A stretch of DNA of 22,662 nt from contig QZLH01000233.1 of the NCBI GenBank assembly GCA_003833135.1, positions 8,776 to 31,437 on the forward strand, given 5' to 3'. This DNA comes from Oehlia diaphana (lineage: Eukaryota > Glomeromycota > Glomeromycetes > Glomerales > Glomeraceae). Shown here one piece after another: positions 1 through 10,778 of the stretch; within the stretch, counting starts at the first letter, position 1, and the number at the start of each line of letters is the position of its first letter. The notes under the pieces were generated by a model. That model ran no database searches and was not told the origin of the DNA. It saw only the letters and a list, made by a program, of their open reading frames with translations. The position numbers and the translations under genes were made by a program.

Positions 1-49
1 AATTAATATTATATTGTATAAAGTAAATTGTACAATAAAAAATTCTTAC

Positions 50-1512
50 CTTTTGTTGCATTTTTTGGTTCAGGTAAATTTTTAAAATTATAAACTCTAC
101 TACTAATATTCCAACTACTACCATTAGTAGAGCTAGAATTTACATTAAATCTTGTATATGATTGAGAATTAATACTCATAATTTTACAAAGTTCATTTTC
201 ATTTTGAATATATGATCTATTGATATCATTAATTTTATTAAGTAGAGTTGTAACATTAGTCTTTTCGTAGGATTAGCATCCCAACATTGTTCCATTAATT
301 CTTTATATTCTAAAGGAGTATGGTATTATTTTTGGTCTCGTTCCATTTATTATTCTTATTGCAAGATCATAATCATGTTTATTAATAAAAGTTGGTTGTC
401 CAGATGAGATTTCCCACATAAGCATGCCAATACTATAAATATCAGATGCAAAAGTATATTCCTTTTTAACAATAACTTCAGGTGCTATATATGAAAGATT
501 TCCATATATACTATCTAATGGTTTATTAGCTGGTCCACAAAATCCTAAATCACTGATGAAAAATCTTTGATTAATTTGGCTAAATAATATATTTCCGGAA
601 TGTAAATCTCTGTGAATTGCATTCTCTTCATGAATAAAATAAGCTACATCAATAATACTATAAATAATTTGAATTCCTTCTTTCCATGTGAAGTTTATTG
701 TGATTTTGTTGCAAATATTCTCTTAGATTTATATCCATACGATTCATTATAATCATATAATTTCCATTAAATGGATTTTGAGTTAAACCAAAACATTGCA
801 CTATAAGTCCAGTTTTTCTACTTAAGTATAGTTGAGATATACCCTATGAAAATTAAAGAATTGCAATTAAATTATAAAAAAATTTCAAAATACTTTTAAT
901 TACTTGTATATACCTCTTCAATCCAACTTTTATCGGCACTTTCAACATTTTCTAATTTTTTGAGCACTTAATTTATACTTGTATTTCTTTTTAATTGTTT
1001 TTCTTTTGAATTCCATTCTTCATAACGTCCATAAATCCAAACTGCTGTATAAATTTCAGAACATCCACCTTTAGTTAAGTATTTAATATTTTGTAAATTA
1101 TTATAAGGAATGCATTCTACTATCATATTTGGGATAAGTACTTTTATTTGACATTGTTGTATTAAATTATCAATATCATTATTTCCAGATGTCCAGTTTG
1201 AAAAATTTTCTTTTAAATAATTTCGAATACAATGTTACAATGTTCACAATATAATGTAGATAGACATTCACCATGACAATTTTCACAAATTCTTTTTGTT
1301 CCTTGATTATACATAATTTTATGATGATCAAAACCTTTATTTAATAATATTACTGCGAATGATTTTTCATCCTTTGTAAGAAATTTGTCAGCAAGAACTG
1401 TTTGTATTTTAAATACATGATGTTTTTCTAAATTATTTTGAATGTTAGGGTCTGTTAATGCATATGCTCTATTGATTGCAGCTTTAGCTATTTCTATTCG
1501 AATGGTAGCCAT
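50..1512 (-). pseudogene. Degraded TKL-type protein kinase, 3' end beyond window
   Basis: From ATG 1512 the frame gives about 95 family-like residues (MATIRIEIAKAAINRAYALT..., then CENC...YCEHC). Near 1226-1230 it shifts into NWTSGNNDIDNLIQ and a kinase N-lobe with the loop TKGGCSEIY. A TAA (970-968) interrupts just before the beta3 segment VLKKLE. An 844-913 intron (GT-AG) sits after the alphaC Glu (SWIEE). The C-lobe has IHRDLHSGN, DLG and IAPEV, but further single-base shifts are needed near 688-692 (before WKEG), 319-323 (before PLEYK) and 259-263 (KRPNV region). A splice donor at 49-48 suggests another exon to the left. All motifs expected of an active kinase are recognisable, so the decay is recent. 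Several 1-bp lesions could instead be assembly errors, but the nonsense codon is a separate lesion. No function is likely for a full-length product. Confidence 0.72.
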
Positions 1513-1560
1513 AATACTCTTGATAAAATATAAAAAACAATTTTAAACATGAAAGGATGA

Positions 1561-2110
1561 ACGGAAATAAAGGTCTATTAAATTCCGGTGTGAGTTTCAC
1601 AAAATTTACGTAAACAGCAGTCTGAATTCTTAATCACGTGAATTAAATTGAGTAAAAGGAAAATAATATGAATAAACAAAAAAAAAAAAACATTATTAAG
1701 TGTATGTAATGAATTAAAACGTAATATTTTCTAGAATTGTATATAATGAAATAAAAATTTTATATCCAAAAGAGGAATTATATTTTGGTCTGCCGTCTAC
1801 GTGTTGCATAAAATAATAAATATGTAAATAAAATAATGACAGTCATTACGCTGAAATTTTTGAATCGTACGGAACTAACGGAAGATTAATTAGTTTCACA
1901 AAATTTACGTAAACAGTCGATCCATTATGAGCTCTTAATCACGTGAGTTAAAATTGAGTAACTGAAAACATTGAGGGAAAAATAAAATTTACAATAAAGA
2001 ATTTTTTTTGAAATATAATTTATTTTACGAAAATTTTTTCATGCGTAAAACAAAAAAGAAACATTAATAGATGTACTGTATATAATAAATTGAAACATTA
2101 CTTTCTACTA
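1561..2110. repeat. Diverged tandem duplication with TCACGTGA in each copy
   Basis: Two related blocks lie at about 1561-1735 and 1869-2110. They share an exact 25-bp core (1593-1617 and 1892-1916, starting AGTTTCACAAAATTTACGTA), then CTTAATCACGTGA (palindromic TCACGTGA at 1634-1641 and 1939-1946), then a looser ACATTA.T...GTA..TAAT stretch. The second copy carries an extra A/T-rich insertion of roughly 70 bp. The blocks lie upstream of the minus-strand kinase at 50-1512, so they may be duplicated promoter material or an old non-coding repeat. No ORF is visible in them. Confidence 0.6.
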
Positions 2111-3168
2111 ATTCGTTCGTATTTCTCGATTTTGGTACAAGTCACTAATTTTTGTTTATTAATATTTACTTTAAAAAGAAAAATGTTGTTTATGGGTATT
2201 CTATGTACATTTTTTCCGATAATTAATCACATATCCATTGGATATCCGTTAATTTAGATTTTTTAAATGATTCACATAAAAAATAGTAAAGTTAAAAATG
2301 ACGCAACTAACTCAAAAAAAAGTAATTTTCAAATTATTTTGATTTATTGATTTATAGTTAAGTATTATGTTTATTTTATCTCTTTATAAAAACAAAATAC
2401 AATCGTATCACGTTTTGTTTTATTTTAAACTGTCCTGTCATTTCATTTGACGAATATTAATATATATATATAATTTCTGGGAGTTAGGCGTATTACATTA
2501 AATACCAATGGATTAACTAAGACGATTAGAAGTAACCCAACGACATTAATAAGAAATTGTGAAATGTAGACAAAGAATTATCAATGAACTTTTATTAAAC
2601 AGTATGCAATTTTAAAATTTAACATCGCGTTATATAGAAACATAGACATAATTCAAATGTATAAAAAATTAAGCCTTATTAAAAAACGAAAAAAGGAAAA
2701 AATATTATCTGTTCAAAAATTCTAGTATTTTAAATACGAAGCTTATCAATACTTGGTTGATCCAGAACTCCTGATAAAGGTCACCAAAAATACAGTAATT
2801 AGGACTAAATGTGTAGACTAATGATTAATGATTTGCAAATATATTAAATTATTAACACTTCGTTGCGTTGAACACACAAAAAAAAAAATCATTAGTGTAA
2901 TCAATTTCCACTATTTAATTATCACTTATGGCCTGATCTTTATTATTATGTAAAGAAAATTTCATATACTTTACAATCAGTTTAGAACAAAAAAAAACTA
3001 GTATGTATCAAACTAACCAAAAATATTGAAGAAAAAAAAAAAATATAAGATAATAAATAAACGTTATTGTTCAATAATAAAAATATTTTTTTTTTAAATA
3101 GAGTAAAATAATGAATTTTCTCTCCCAAATTTTAACACTATGAAACGATTATCTAAAAGTTTGAATCT
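2111..3168. other. AT-rich intergenic region, no gene seen
   Basis: This stretch lies downstream of the minus-strand gene ending at 3169. It holds only homopolymer A/T tracts and a short TA run near 2459-2470. A minus-strand AATAAA (TTTATT on plus, about 2938-2945) could serve the 3169-7022 gene, but it is about 225 bp away and such hexamers are frequent by chance here. I see no RNA gene or supported ORF. Confidence 0.5.
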
Positions 3169-6100
3169 CTAACTGTCTGTTTGCATCATATGTTGCAATA
3201 ACGTTTCTCCTACTGCAATTTCATCACTAAATTCGTTAGGATTATTTTTTGGATGTTCCACATGTTTTAAGAATAAATCTCCCACTGCATTGTTATCACT
3301 AAATTCATTATTATTCTCATCATTCTCTGGAAGATCTTCAACTGGAGGATTAAGTAACCGTGATGTATAATCAGCTTTTACATTATTAATTGATTTTCTG
3401 CTTTCAAATGTTAAAAGATTTTTTTTTCTGTATTCTTCTGCTTCTTTGAATTGACTTCTGATTTCATAATGTTGTTGTTCTTTTTTGATCGACCTGATTC
3501 GTTTAAATGTATGTGCATCCATAGTATATGAATGTTGATATAACTCAATCAGTTCCCGTATTTCATTAGCACTTGGTCTATTGTCTGGATCTGAATCCCA
3601 GCATTTTTTCATTAGGTCTATGTAGCATTTTGGTGCTTCTGACTCATATATTACAGGTCTAGTTCCATTACATATTCTTAATGCCAAATTTTTATCATGA
3701 TCACAGTCAGCAAAGGGTTGTCTTCCAGTTGCTACAAAATACATAATCATGCCAAAGCTGTATACATCTGCTGCTTGAGTATAAGGGTTTTCATTTAACA
3801 CTTCAGGAGCTATATAAGGTAACACTCCATAAATTTTTGTTTCATCTTCATTGTCAACTTCCCCACATAATCCCATATCTGATATATATATATTAAAACC
3901 CATCATATTAGCTTCATATAAAATATTACACACATGAAAATCACGGTGAACTAGTTGGTTTTGATGAATTTCTTCAAGACCACCAGCAATAATAGCCAAC
4001 ATTTCCAATTTTTCTTCCCAAGGTAAAGTTTCAAAATTCAAATTTATACAATCCTTCAAGTTCCACCTTCTATATATTGAAGAACCATAACATAATCCTT
4101 TGTATCAGGAACTTGAGACATTCCATACGTTGCAAGGATACTCCAATCTGTTCCTTCTAACGAATATGCTTTAATCTATTTAAATAGAAAATCATTATTA
4201 TTACATTAGATTAAAAGTTATTTAATTAAATTTTAAAAAAAAATTTTTTTTATACCTCATTTAGAAATTTATTGCTAATATTCTGTGAATTATTTAAACA
4301 TTTTAGGGCAATTTTTTTATTTGCGGTCCTTTTATGTCTATTCTCATCTTTATCATATTCAAATGGACCATCCTTCCATATTGCTGAGTATACAGTAGAA
4401 AAACCACCTTTTCCTATTTCCTTAAGATCACTAAACTGATCATACGGTATCCATTCAAATACTAACCCATAATAATCATTAATTTTTGATTGCATATCTT
4501 TTATAAAACTATCAATTCTTTCACTTCCACTAGTCCAATTATTAAAATTTTCATTTAAATGACATAATTTACACCACTTAAAATCAATATTTTCATATTT
4601 TACACCACATTTCTCACAATATTTATCCCTAATTACCATAATATAATCTTTTGCATTTGGATTTTGAGAAATTCCATATACAATATCATAAGACTCTTCA
4701 ACCTATTAAAGCGTGAAAAAATTTTATTATAATATTAACAAAATGTATTAAATTACTAATAGATATACAGTACCTTGTTCAAAAATTCATCAACAATATT
4801 TGATGAATTATTTAAAATTTTTAAAGCAACTTTTTGATCTGAATTTCTTTTATATTCATAACTGTTTTTATTAAATTCAAATACACCATCCTTCCATATT
4901 GCTGAACATATCGTAAAAGAATCATCTTTGCCTATTTCTCTAATATCATTTAATTGACTATATGGTATCCATTCAAATACCATATCATCATAATTATCAA
5001 TCTCTGATTGCCTATTTTGAATAAAATTATCAATTTTTTCATTGTCACTAGTCCAGTTTTTAAAAGTATTTTTTAAGTAATTTAATTGACATGGTTCACA
5101 CCATTTATATAATATACTCTTATATTCTTCGCCACATTTCTCACAATATCCATCACTAAATATTACAATATAATCATTCGTATCTGGATTTTGTGATATT
5201 CCATATATTTTAGGGTCATTATCAGATAAACTATCAGAATCTGATTCACTCGTTAGATATGTTTTGATCTATTAAATGCGAGAAAAAATTATTAGATATT
5301 ATTAAGAAATATACATAATAAATTAATGGAAAAATTCTTACTTCATTTAAGAATTCACTAACAACAACTTGAGAGTTATGTAAACACTTTAAAGCAACTC
5401 TTTTATCTGATTTTCTAGTCAATTCTCTTTTATCGTGATCATAATTTAGTGGTCCACCTTTCCATATTGCTGAATACATTGTGGTGGAATCACTCTTGAC
5501 AATCTCTTTGACATCGGTAAAATGATTATTTGGTATCCATTCAAAAACTGGATCGCCCGGTACAAATTTCAATTGCGTTTCTTGAATAAAATCATCAATG
5601 ATTTTATTTCCACTAGTCCAGTTTGTGAAATTTTCTTTTAAATAATTTATTATACATTGTCCACACCATTCAAGAGTATCACGCCAACGAGGAATTTCAA
5701 TTGTATTGTAAGTTACGTATTTCTCACCACATTTTTCACAATATAAATCTTCCAAGACAATGATATAATCATTTGTATATGGATTTTGAGACAATCCATA
5801 CATATAAAGTATATTTTCACTCGCTTTAACCTTTAAGATAATAAAAAAAACACATTATTAGGCTAGAAAAGTATTATATTTAAGCCAAATTCATAAAATT
5901 CTCATACCTGATTAAGAAGTTCATTAACAATATCTTGTGATGAACTATATAAACATTTTAAGGCAACATTTTCACATGATTTCCTTTCATATTTGTTTGT
6001 ATCATCATTATACTCTAATGGACCATCCATCCACGTTGCCTTATATAATATACTAGTATCATTTTTTCCTATTTCTTTGATGTTATTAAACTGATTGTAT

Positions 6101-7022
6101 GGTATCCATTCGAATATATCATCATAATTATCAATTTTTAGTTGACTTTTTTGAATAAAATTATCAATTATTTTATTTCCACTGGTTTGAATTATAAAAT
6201 TATTTTTAAGAAAATCCATTTTACATAATTTACACCACTTACGCACTTGATGAACATATCTTTCAATACATTTGCCACAATCACCATTTTGAAGAACAAT
6301 AATATAATCATTTGTGTTTGGATTTTGAGATATTCCATATACATCAAGTATATTATTATTTTCATAATTTAAATATGTTTTAACCTATTAGAATAAGGAG
6401 AAAAAAAATTATTATTATTTGTTATTATAAAAAAAAATTGTATAATCAAAATTTTCTTTAAAAAAAACTTTTACAAATTACAAACCTCATTTAGAAATTC
6501 GTTAATGAAATTTTTTGAATTATGTAAATATTTTAAAGTAAATAATTTATTTGAATCTCTTTCATATTTTTTTGTAGCTCTTTTATACATTAATGGACCA
6601 TCATTCCATATTGTTGAATAAATCGTAATATTATTATTATCATTACCTATTTCTTTAATTTCATTAAACTGATCATATGATATCCATTCAAATATTATTT
6701 CATCATAATCATTAATTTTTAATTGCATTTCTTGAACAAATTTATCAATTATTTCGTTTCAACTTGTCCAGTTTATAAAATTTTCTTTTAAATTATTTAT
6801 TTGACATGATTTACACCATTGATACTTTGTATTTGTATATTCTTCGTTATATATTTCACATCGACTTGAATTTTTTTTTTCTGAGGATGTGTGACTTGAA
6901 GTGACAGAGTGATCTTCAGATTCATCTAAGTCAAGGTCAATGTCAAAGTCAAAGTTATTAAAGTCATCATTATCAAAGTCAAAGTCATCTTCCATCATTT
7001 CTACATCCTCTGTTTCCGACAT
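3169..7022 (-). pseudogene. TKL protein kinase with five repeated Cys-ribbon/N-lobe modules, broken by a nonsense codon and a frameshift
   Basis: Six exons can be traced on the minus strand, all joined in phase 0: 7022-6486, 6384-5908, 5830-5342, 5268-4774, 4702-4256 and 4175-3169. The introns are 101, 77, 73, 71 and 80 bp, each GT-AG. Exon 1 starts with an acidic tail (MSETEDVEMMEDDFDFD...). Exons 1-5 each carry a WCxxC ribbon, a NWTSGN..ID.FIQ linker and a kinase N-lobe ending at the alphaC Glu. Exon 6 gives the C-lobe: VHRDFHVCN, DMG, IAPEV and CWDSDPDNRP, then a tail with two EFSD..AVG motifs. Two lesions break it. GGA has become TGA (6761-6759) in the NWTSG of exon 1. One base is missing near 4060-4064 in the hinge (EGGN read as EGG-T-stop). 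Without them the product would be about 1150 aa. It is divergently paired with the intact paralogue at 7321. Either it is a young pseudogene or the lesions are assembly errors. Confidence 0.75.
4256..6486 (-). repeat. Array of four complete exon modules plus first-exon module (N-lobe duplications)
   Basis: Exons of 477, 489, 495 and 447 bp repeat one plan: (V/I)KxY..., YGISQNPxTxDYI (beta4-beta5), Cys-ribbon, (N)WTSGN..IDxFIQ, FEWIPY.QF..IKEI, glycine-loop position, SAIWKDGP, VALKCL, FLNE. The genomic period is about 520-570 bp including the intron. Glycine-loop positions read, from the 5' exon on: GNDNNN, GKNDTS, VKSDST, GKDDSF and finally GKGGFS. The first exon has lost its first CxxC (CEIY). 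The fifth exon lost about three residues before ENFNNWTSG. The array shows what duplication made and how it later decayed. Confidence 0.8.
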
Positions 7023-7320
7023 TATGAATATTTCATGAAATTTTTTTAAAAATTTAGCGAAAAAGTCGAAAATTTCTAATACTAGGAGTAAGTATCACAA
7101 TGAATGGACGCCCAAAATGATAAGTGTCCGTGATCGACAAAGATTTTCATTCCACAAAAATATAAGTATTTATTGTACTACAGTAGGCTAAGCAAATTAG
7201 TCATACCTCGTGTGTCACGTCCCGTAGTAGTACCAATCTGCCCTATAACCTCATGCGTCTGATCGACGTTCTTTTTAGCGTCATGTTTTCAAACTAAAGA
7301 AACCTTAAAAAGCAAATATC
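7023..7320. promoter_or_regulatory. Divergent intergenic promoter region shared by the paired kinase genes
   Basis: Only 298 bp separate the two ATGs, so the upstream signals of both genes must lie here or inside the neighbouring gene. The middle is more GC-rich than its surroundings, with CpG-containing words such as GTGATCGAC (about 7131) and CTGATCGACG (about 7259). An A/T block at about 7166-7180 could supply a TATA-like element. I see no clear palindrome centred on the region. The bidirectional role is inferred from spacing alone. Confidence 0.5.
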
Positions 7321-9672
7321 ATGTCATTTCAAAACGGGAACAAAATAAATGAAAAATGTGAAAAATGTGATGAACAAGCCACAAAAGAATGGTGTAAATC
7401 ATGTCGAATAAATTTTTTTAAAGAAAATTTTACAAATTGGACGAGTGAAAATAAAAGAATTGATGATTTCATTCAAGAAGTACAATTAAATATTAATTGT
7501 AATGATATAGTATTTGAATGGATACCATATAATCAATTTGATAATATTAAAGAAATAAAGAAAGATAATGTTATTATATTAAATTTGTCAATATGGAATA
7601 ATGGTCCATTAAGTTATAATCGTGATGAGAGGAAATGGATAAGAGAACCAAATAAAAAGATTACTTTAAAATGTATATGTAATTCTCAAAACAATATTAA
7701 TGAATTTTTAAATGAGGTAAGAAATTTATAAATTAATTTAAATAATTTTTTTAATTTAAATAGTAATTTCTTTTTATTTTATTAATTTTTTTTTTCATTT
7801 ATTCTTGATAGGTTAAATCGTATTCAACAAATATCTATGAGGTTGAAAGTAAAATATATGGAATATCTCAAAATCCGGATACAAAGGATTATTTAATGAT
7901 TTTTGAAAATGAGTATTGTTGGAATTGTGGTGAAAAATATACAGATGCAAATAATGAATGGTGTAAATTATGTCGAAGAAATTATTTGAAAAATAATTTT
8001 ACAAATTGGACCAGTGGAAATGAAAAAATCGATATTTTCATTCAAGAAATGCAATTAAAAATCAGTTATACACCTGATATAGTAATTGAATGGATACCAT
8101 GTGATCAATTTTATAATATTAAGGAAATTAGCAATAAAAATTTTACCATAGTATATTCGGCAATATGGAAGGATGGTCCATTACGTTATGATTATGATAA
8201 AAAGGAATGGATAAGAGAATCTGAAAAAAGTGTTGCTTTAAAATGTTTATATAATTCACAAAACATAATTGATGAATTTTTAAATGAGGTATATAATTTC
8301 TTGATAAAGTATTAACGAATTTATATACTGTATACTTAAGTGATAATAATTTTTTTTTTTTTCCATTAAATAATAGGTCAAAACATATTCAACAAATATT
8401 ATTTATGGTGAAGATGATAATATTTTAAATATATATGGAATATCTCAGAATCCAGAAACAAAAGATTATATTATGGTCTTACAAGATGGATATTGTAAAG
8501 AATGTGGCGAACAATATATTGATAAATGGTGCAAATCATGTCAAATAAATCTTTTTAAAAGAGACTACATAAATTGGACGAGTGGAAATGAAAATATTGA
8601 TCATTTTATTCAAAATACGCAATTAAAAATTAGTAACCAGTCTCATATAATATGTGAATGGATACCATACGATCAATTTAACAATATTAAAGAAATAAGC
8701 AGGAGTGATCTCATTACAGTACATATAGCAACATGGAAGGATGGTCCATTACATTATAATAAAAATGAAAAGAAATGGATGAGAGAATCGGATAAAAATG
8801 TTGCTTTAAAATGTTTATATAATTCGCAAAACAATGTCAATAAGTTATTAAATGAGGTATGAATAGTATTTCTTTATGAATTTATTTTAAAATATATAAT
8901 AATGATTTTTTATTATTAATAGGTCAAAGCTTATTTTGATAATAATGACGTTGTGGATAACAATGACGTTGAAATGTTAACAAATATTGATAATATCAGC
9001 GATAACGTTAATGTTGATGATGCTGATGTTGATGTTGATATTGACGACGATGATGATGATATTTACGTCGATGATGATGATAATATTAATGCTGATGATG
9101 ATGACATTGATGTTGATGATGCTATTGATGTTGATGTTGATGATGATATTGATGTTGATGATGATATTAATATTGATAACATTGATGATGATATTGATTA
9201 TGATGATAATACTACTAATTCTATCAAAATATATGGAATATCTCAAAATCCAAATACGAAAGATTATATTATTGTTTTGCAAGATGTATATTGTAAAGAA
9301 TGTGGTGAAGAATATGCAGACATACTAGATGATAAATGGTGTAAATCATGTGTTATACATGATATAAGAAATAATTTCGCAAACTGGACTAGTGGTAATA
9401 AAAATATTGATGATTTAATTCAAGAAATGCAATTAAAGGTTGATGATCCATATGATTTATTATTTGAATGGATTCCATATGATCAGTTTAATGATATTAA
9501 AGAAATTGGTAAAGGTGGTTTTGCTACAATATATTCAGCAATATGGAATGATGGTCCTCTATATTATGATATTATTAATAGAAGGAAGGAATGGATAAGA
9601 TATCCAGATAAAAATGTTGCCTTAAAATGTTTACATAATTCATTAAATATTAGTAAACAATTTTTAAACGAG
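7321..9672 (+). repeat. Four-copy exon module array (ribbon plus kinase N-lobe)
   Basis: Exons 1-4 repeat the same unit as the minus-strand partner. Ribbons read CEKC..WCKSC, CWNC..WCKLC, CKEC..WCKSC and CKEC..WCKSC. Linkers read NWTSEN, NWTSGN, NWTSGN and NWTSGN. The glycine-loop position reads KKDNVI, SNKNFT, SRSDLI and GKGGFA, while the beta3 lysine is kept in all (ITLK, VALK, VALK, VALK). Each exon ends in (F/L)LNE directly before GT. Exons 2 and 3 are 477 and 480 bp; exon 4 is longer because of the Asp-rich insert. Confidence 0.82.
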
Positions 9673-10778
9673 GTATTAATTTTTTTTTTTTTTTTTTAGA
9701 AATTTAAATTTAAATAAAATTCTTTATTAATAAATATTTTATATTTTGATAGATTAAAGCATATTCGATAGCTAATTCTAGTAAAATTCTTAAAGTATAT
9801 GGAATATCTCAAAATCCAGTTACAAAAGATTACATTATGGTTCTTGAATATGCAGGTGGAGGAAATTTTAATGATTGGATAAATAGAAATTATAAAAAAT
9901 TTGATTGGAATGAAAAATTATATATATTATTTGATATTTGTGAAGGTCTTAAAGAAATTCATGAAAATAAAATGGTTCATCATGATTTTCATACAGGAAA
10001 TATATTATTTGCTTATCAAGATGAACGTGATATATATATTTCAGACATGGGTTTATGTGGGGAAGTTTCAGAAGTTGATAGTAATACAAATGAATCGAAT
10101 ATTTATGGAGTTATACCTTATGTAGCTCCTGAAGTATTATTCGGAGAACCTTATACTCAGCCAGCTGATATATACAGCTTTGGTATGATTATGTATTTTA
10201 TAGCAACTGGAAGAAGACCTTTTTTTGATTGTGCTCATGAAGATAATTTAGTATTAAACATATGTGGTGGAATTAGACCAGAAATAAACGAGCCAGAAGC
10301 GCCAAAATGTTATATTGATTTAATGAAAAAGTGTTGGGATTCAAATCCAAATAATAGACCAAATGTTGATGAAATTCAGAAATCGATTTATTTATTTGAT
10401 AATTCATATAATCAAGACTTTGATATGCGGAAACAGCAATATTATGAAATTAATAAACAATTTAATGAAGCAGAAAAGTATAGAAAATTACACTTTTCAT
10501 TTGAGGACAACAGACTTACACATCCTAAAGCTGTTTATACAGCTCGGTTACTTAATCCTTATACAAATAAGCTTCCAAAATATGATGATAAAATCTATGA
10601 ATTCAGTGATGATAAGGTAGTTGAATTATTAAAGGATGGTATTATAACAGAAAATGAATCTGATTTTGAATCTACTAAACCAAATACTGAACCTAAGGAA
10701 AACCCCATAGAATCTGAATTTAGTGACAATATTGCAGTAGAAGAATTATTACTAAAGCATGTGACGGAATTAGAATAA
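7321..10778 (+). CDS. TKL protein kinase with four tandem Cys-ribbon/N-lobe modules and one C-lobe
   Basis: Five phase-0 exons (7321-7716, 7812-8288, 8377-8856, 8923-9672, 9753-10778) give 1042 aa with no interruption; introns are 95, 88, 66 and 80 bp. Residues 1-132 are a first ribbon (C13,C16,C25,C28) and N-lobe. Residues 133-291 and 292-451 are two more modules. Residues 452-701 hold an Asp-rich insert (about 481-546), a fourth ribbon (from C575) and the only intact glycine loop (GKGGFATIY, about 647-655), with the beta3 Lys at about 686 and the alphaC Glu at 701. Residues 702-914 give beta4-beta5, the hinge and the C-lobe: VHHDFHTGN with the catalytic Asp at about 779, DMG at 799, APE at 826. 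The tail repeats an EFSD motif. It should phosphorylate Ser/Thr or Tyr if active. His replaces the HRD Arg, so activation-loop control may differ. Start: first ATG, matching the paralogue's ribbon start. No signal peptide or membrane segment is seen. Partners are unknown. Confidence 0.88.
9010..9207 (+). repeat. GAT/GTT trinucleotide-type repeat coding an Asp/Val/Ile-rich acidic linker
   Basis: Degenerate GATGTTGATGATGAT-like units encode about 66 residues rich in DVDVDI and DDDD. It sits between helix alphaC of module 3 and beta4 of module 4, so it extends a loop within the kinase N-lobe that carries the intact glycine loop. The partner gene has a similar acidic stretch at its N-terminus instead (about 7010-6910). 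It is likely length-variable by slippage. A long overlapping ORF on each strand here is an artefact of the repeat. Confidence 0.75.

Noticed and set aside
8977..9328. Overlapping ORFs on both strands in Ile/Asn- and Met/Leu-rich frames
   Set aside because: They are shadows of the GAT/GTT repeat coding the Asp-rich linker of the plus-strand kinase.
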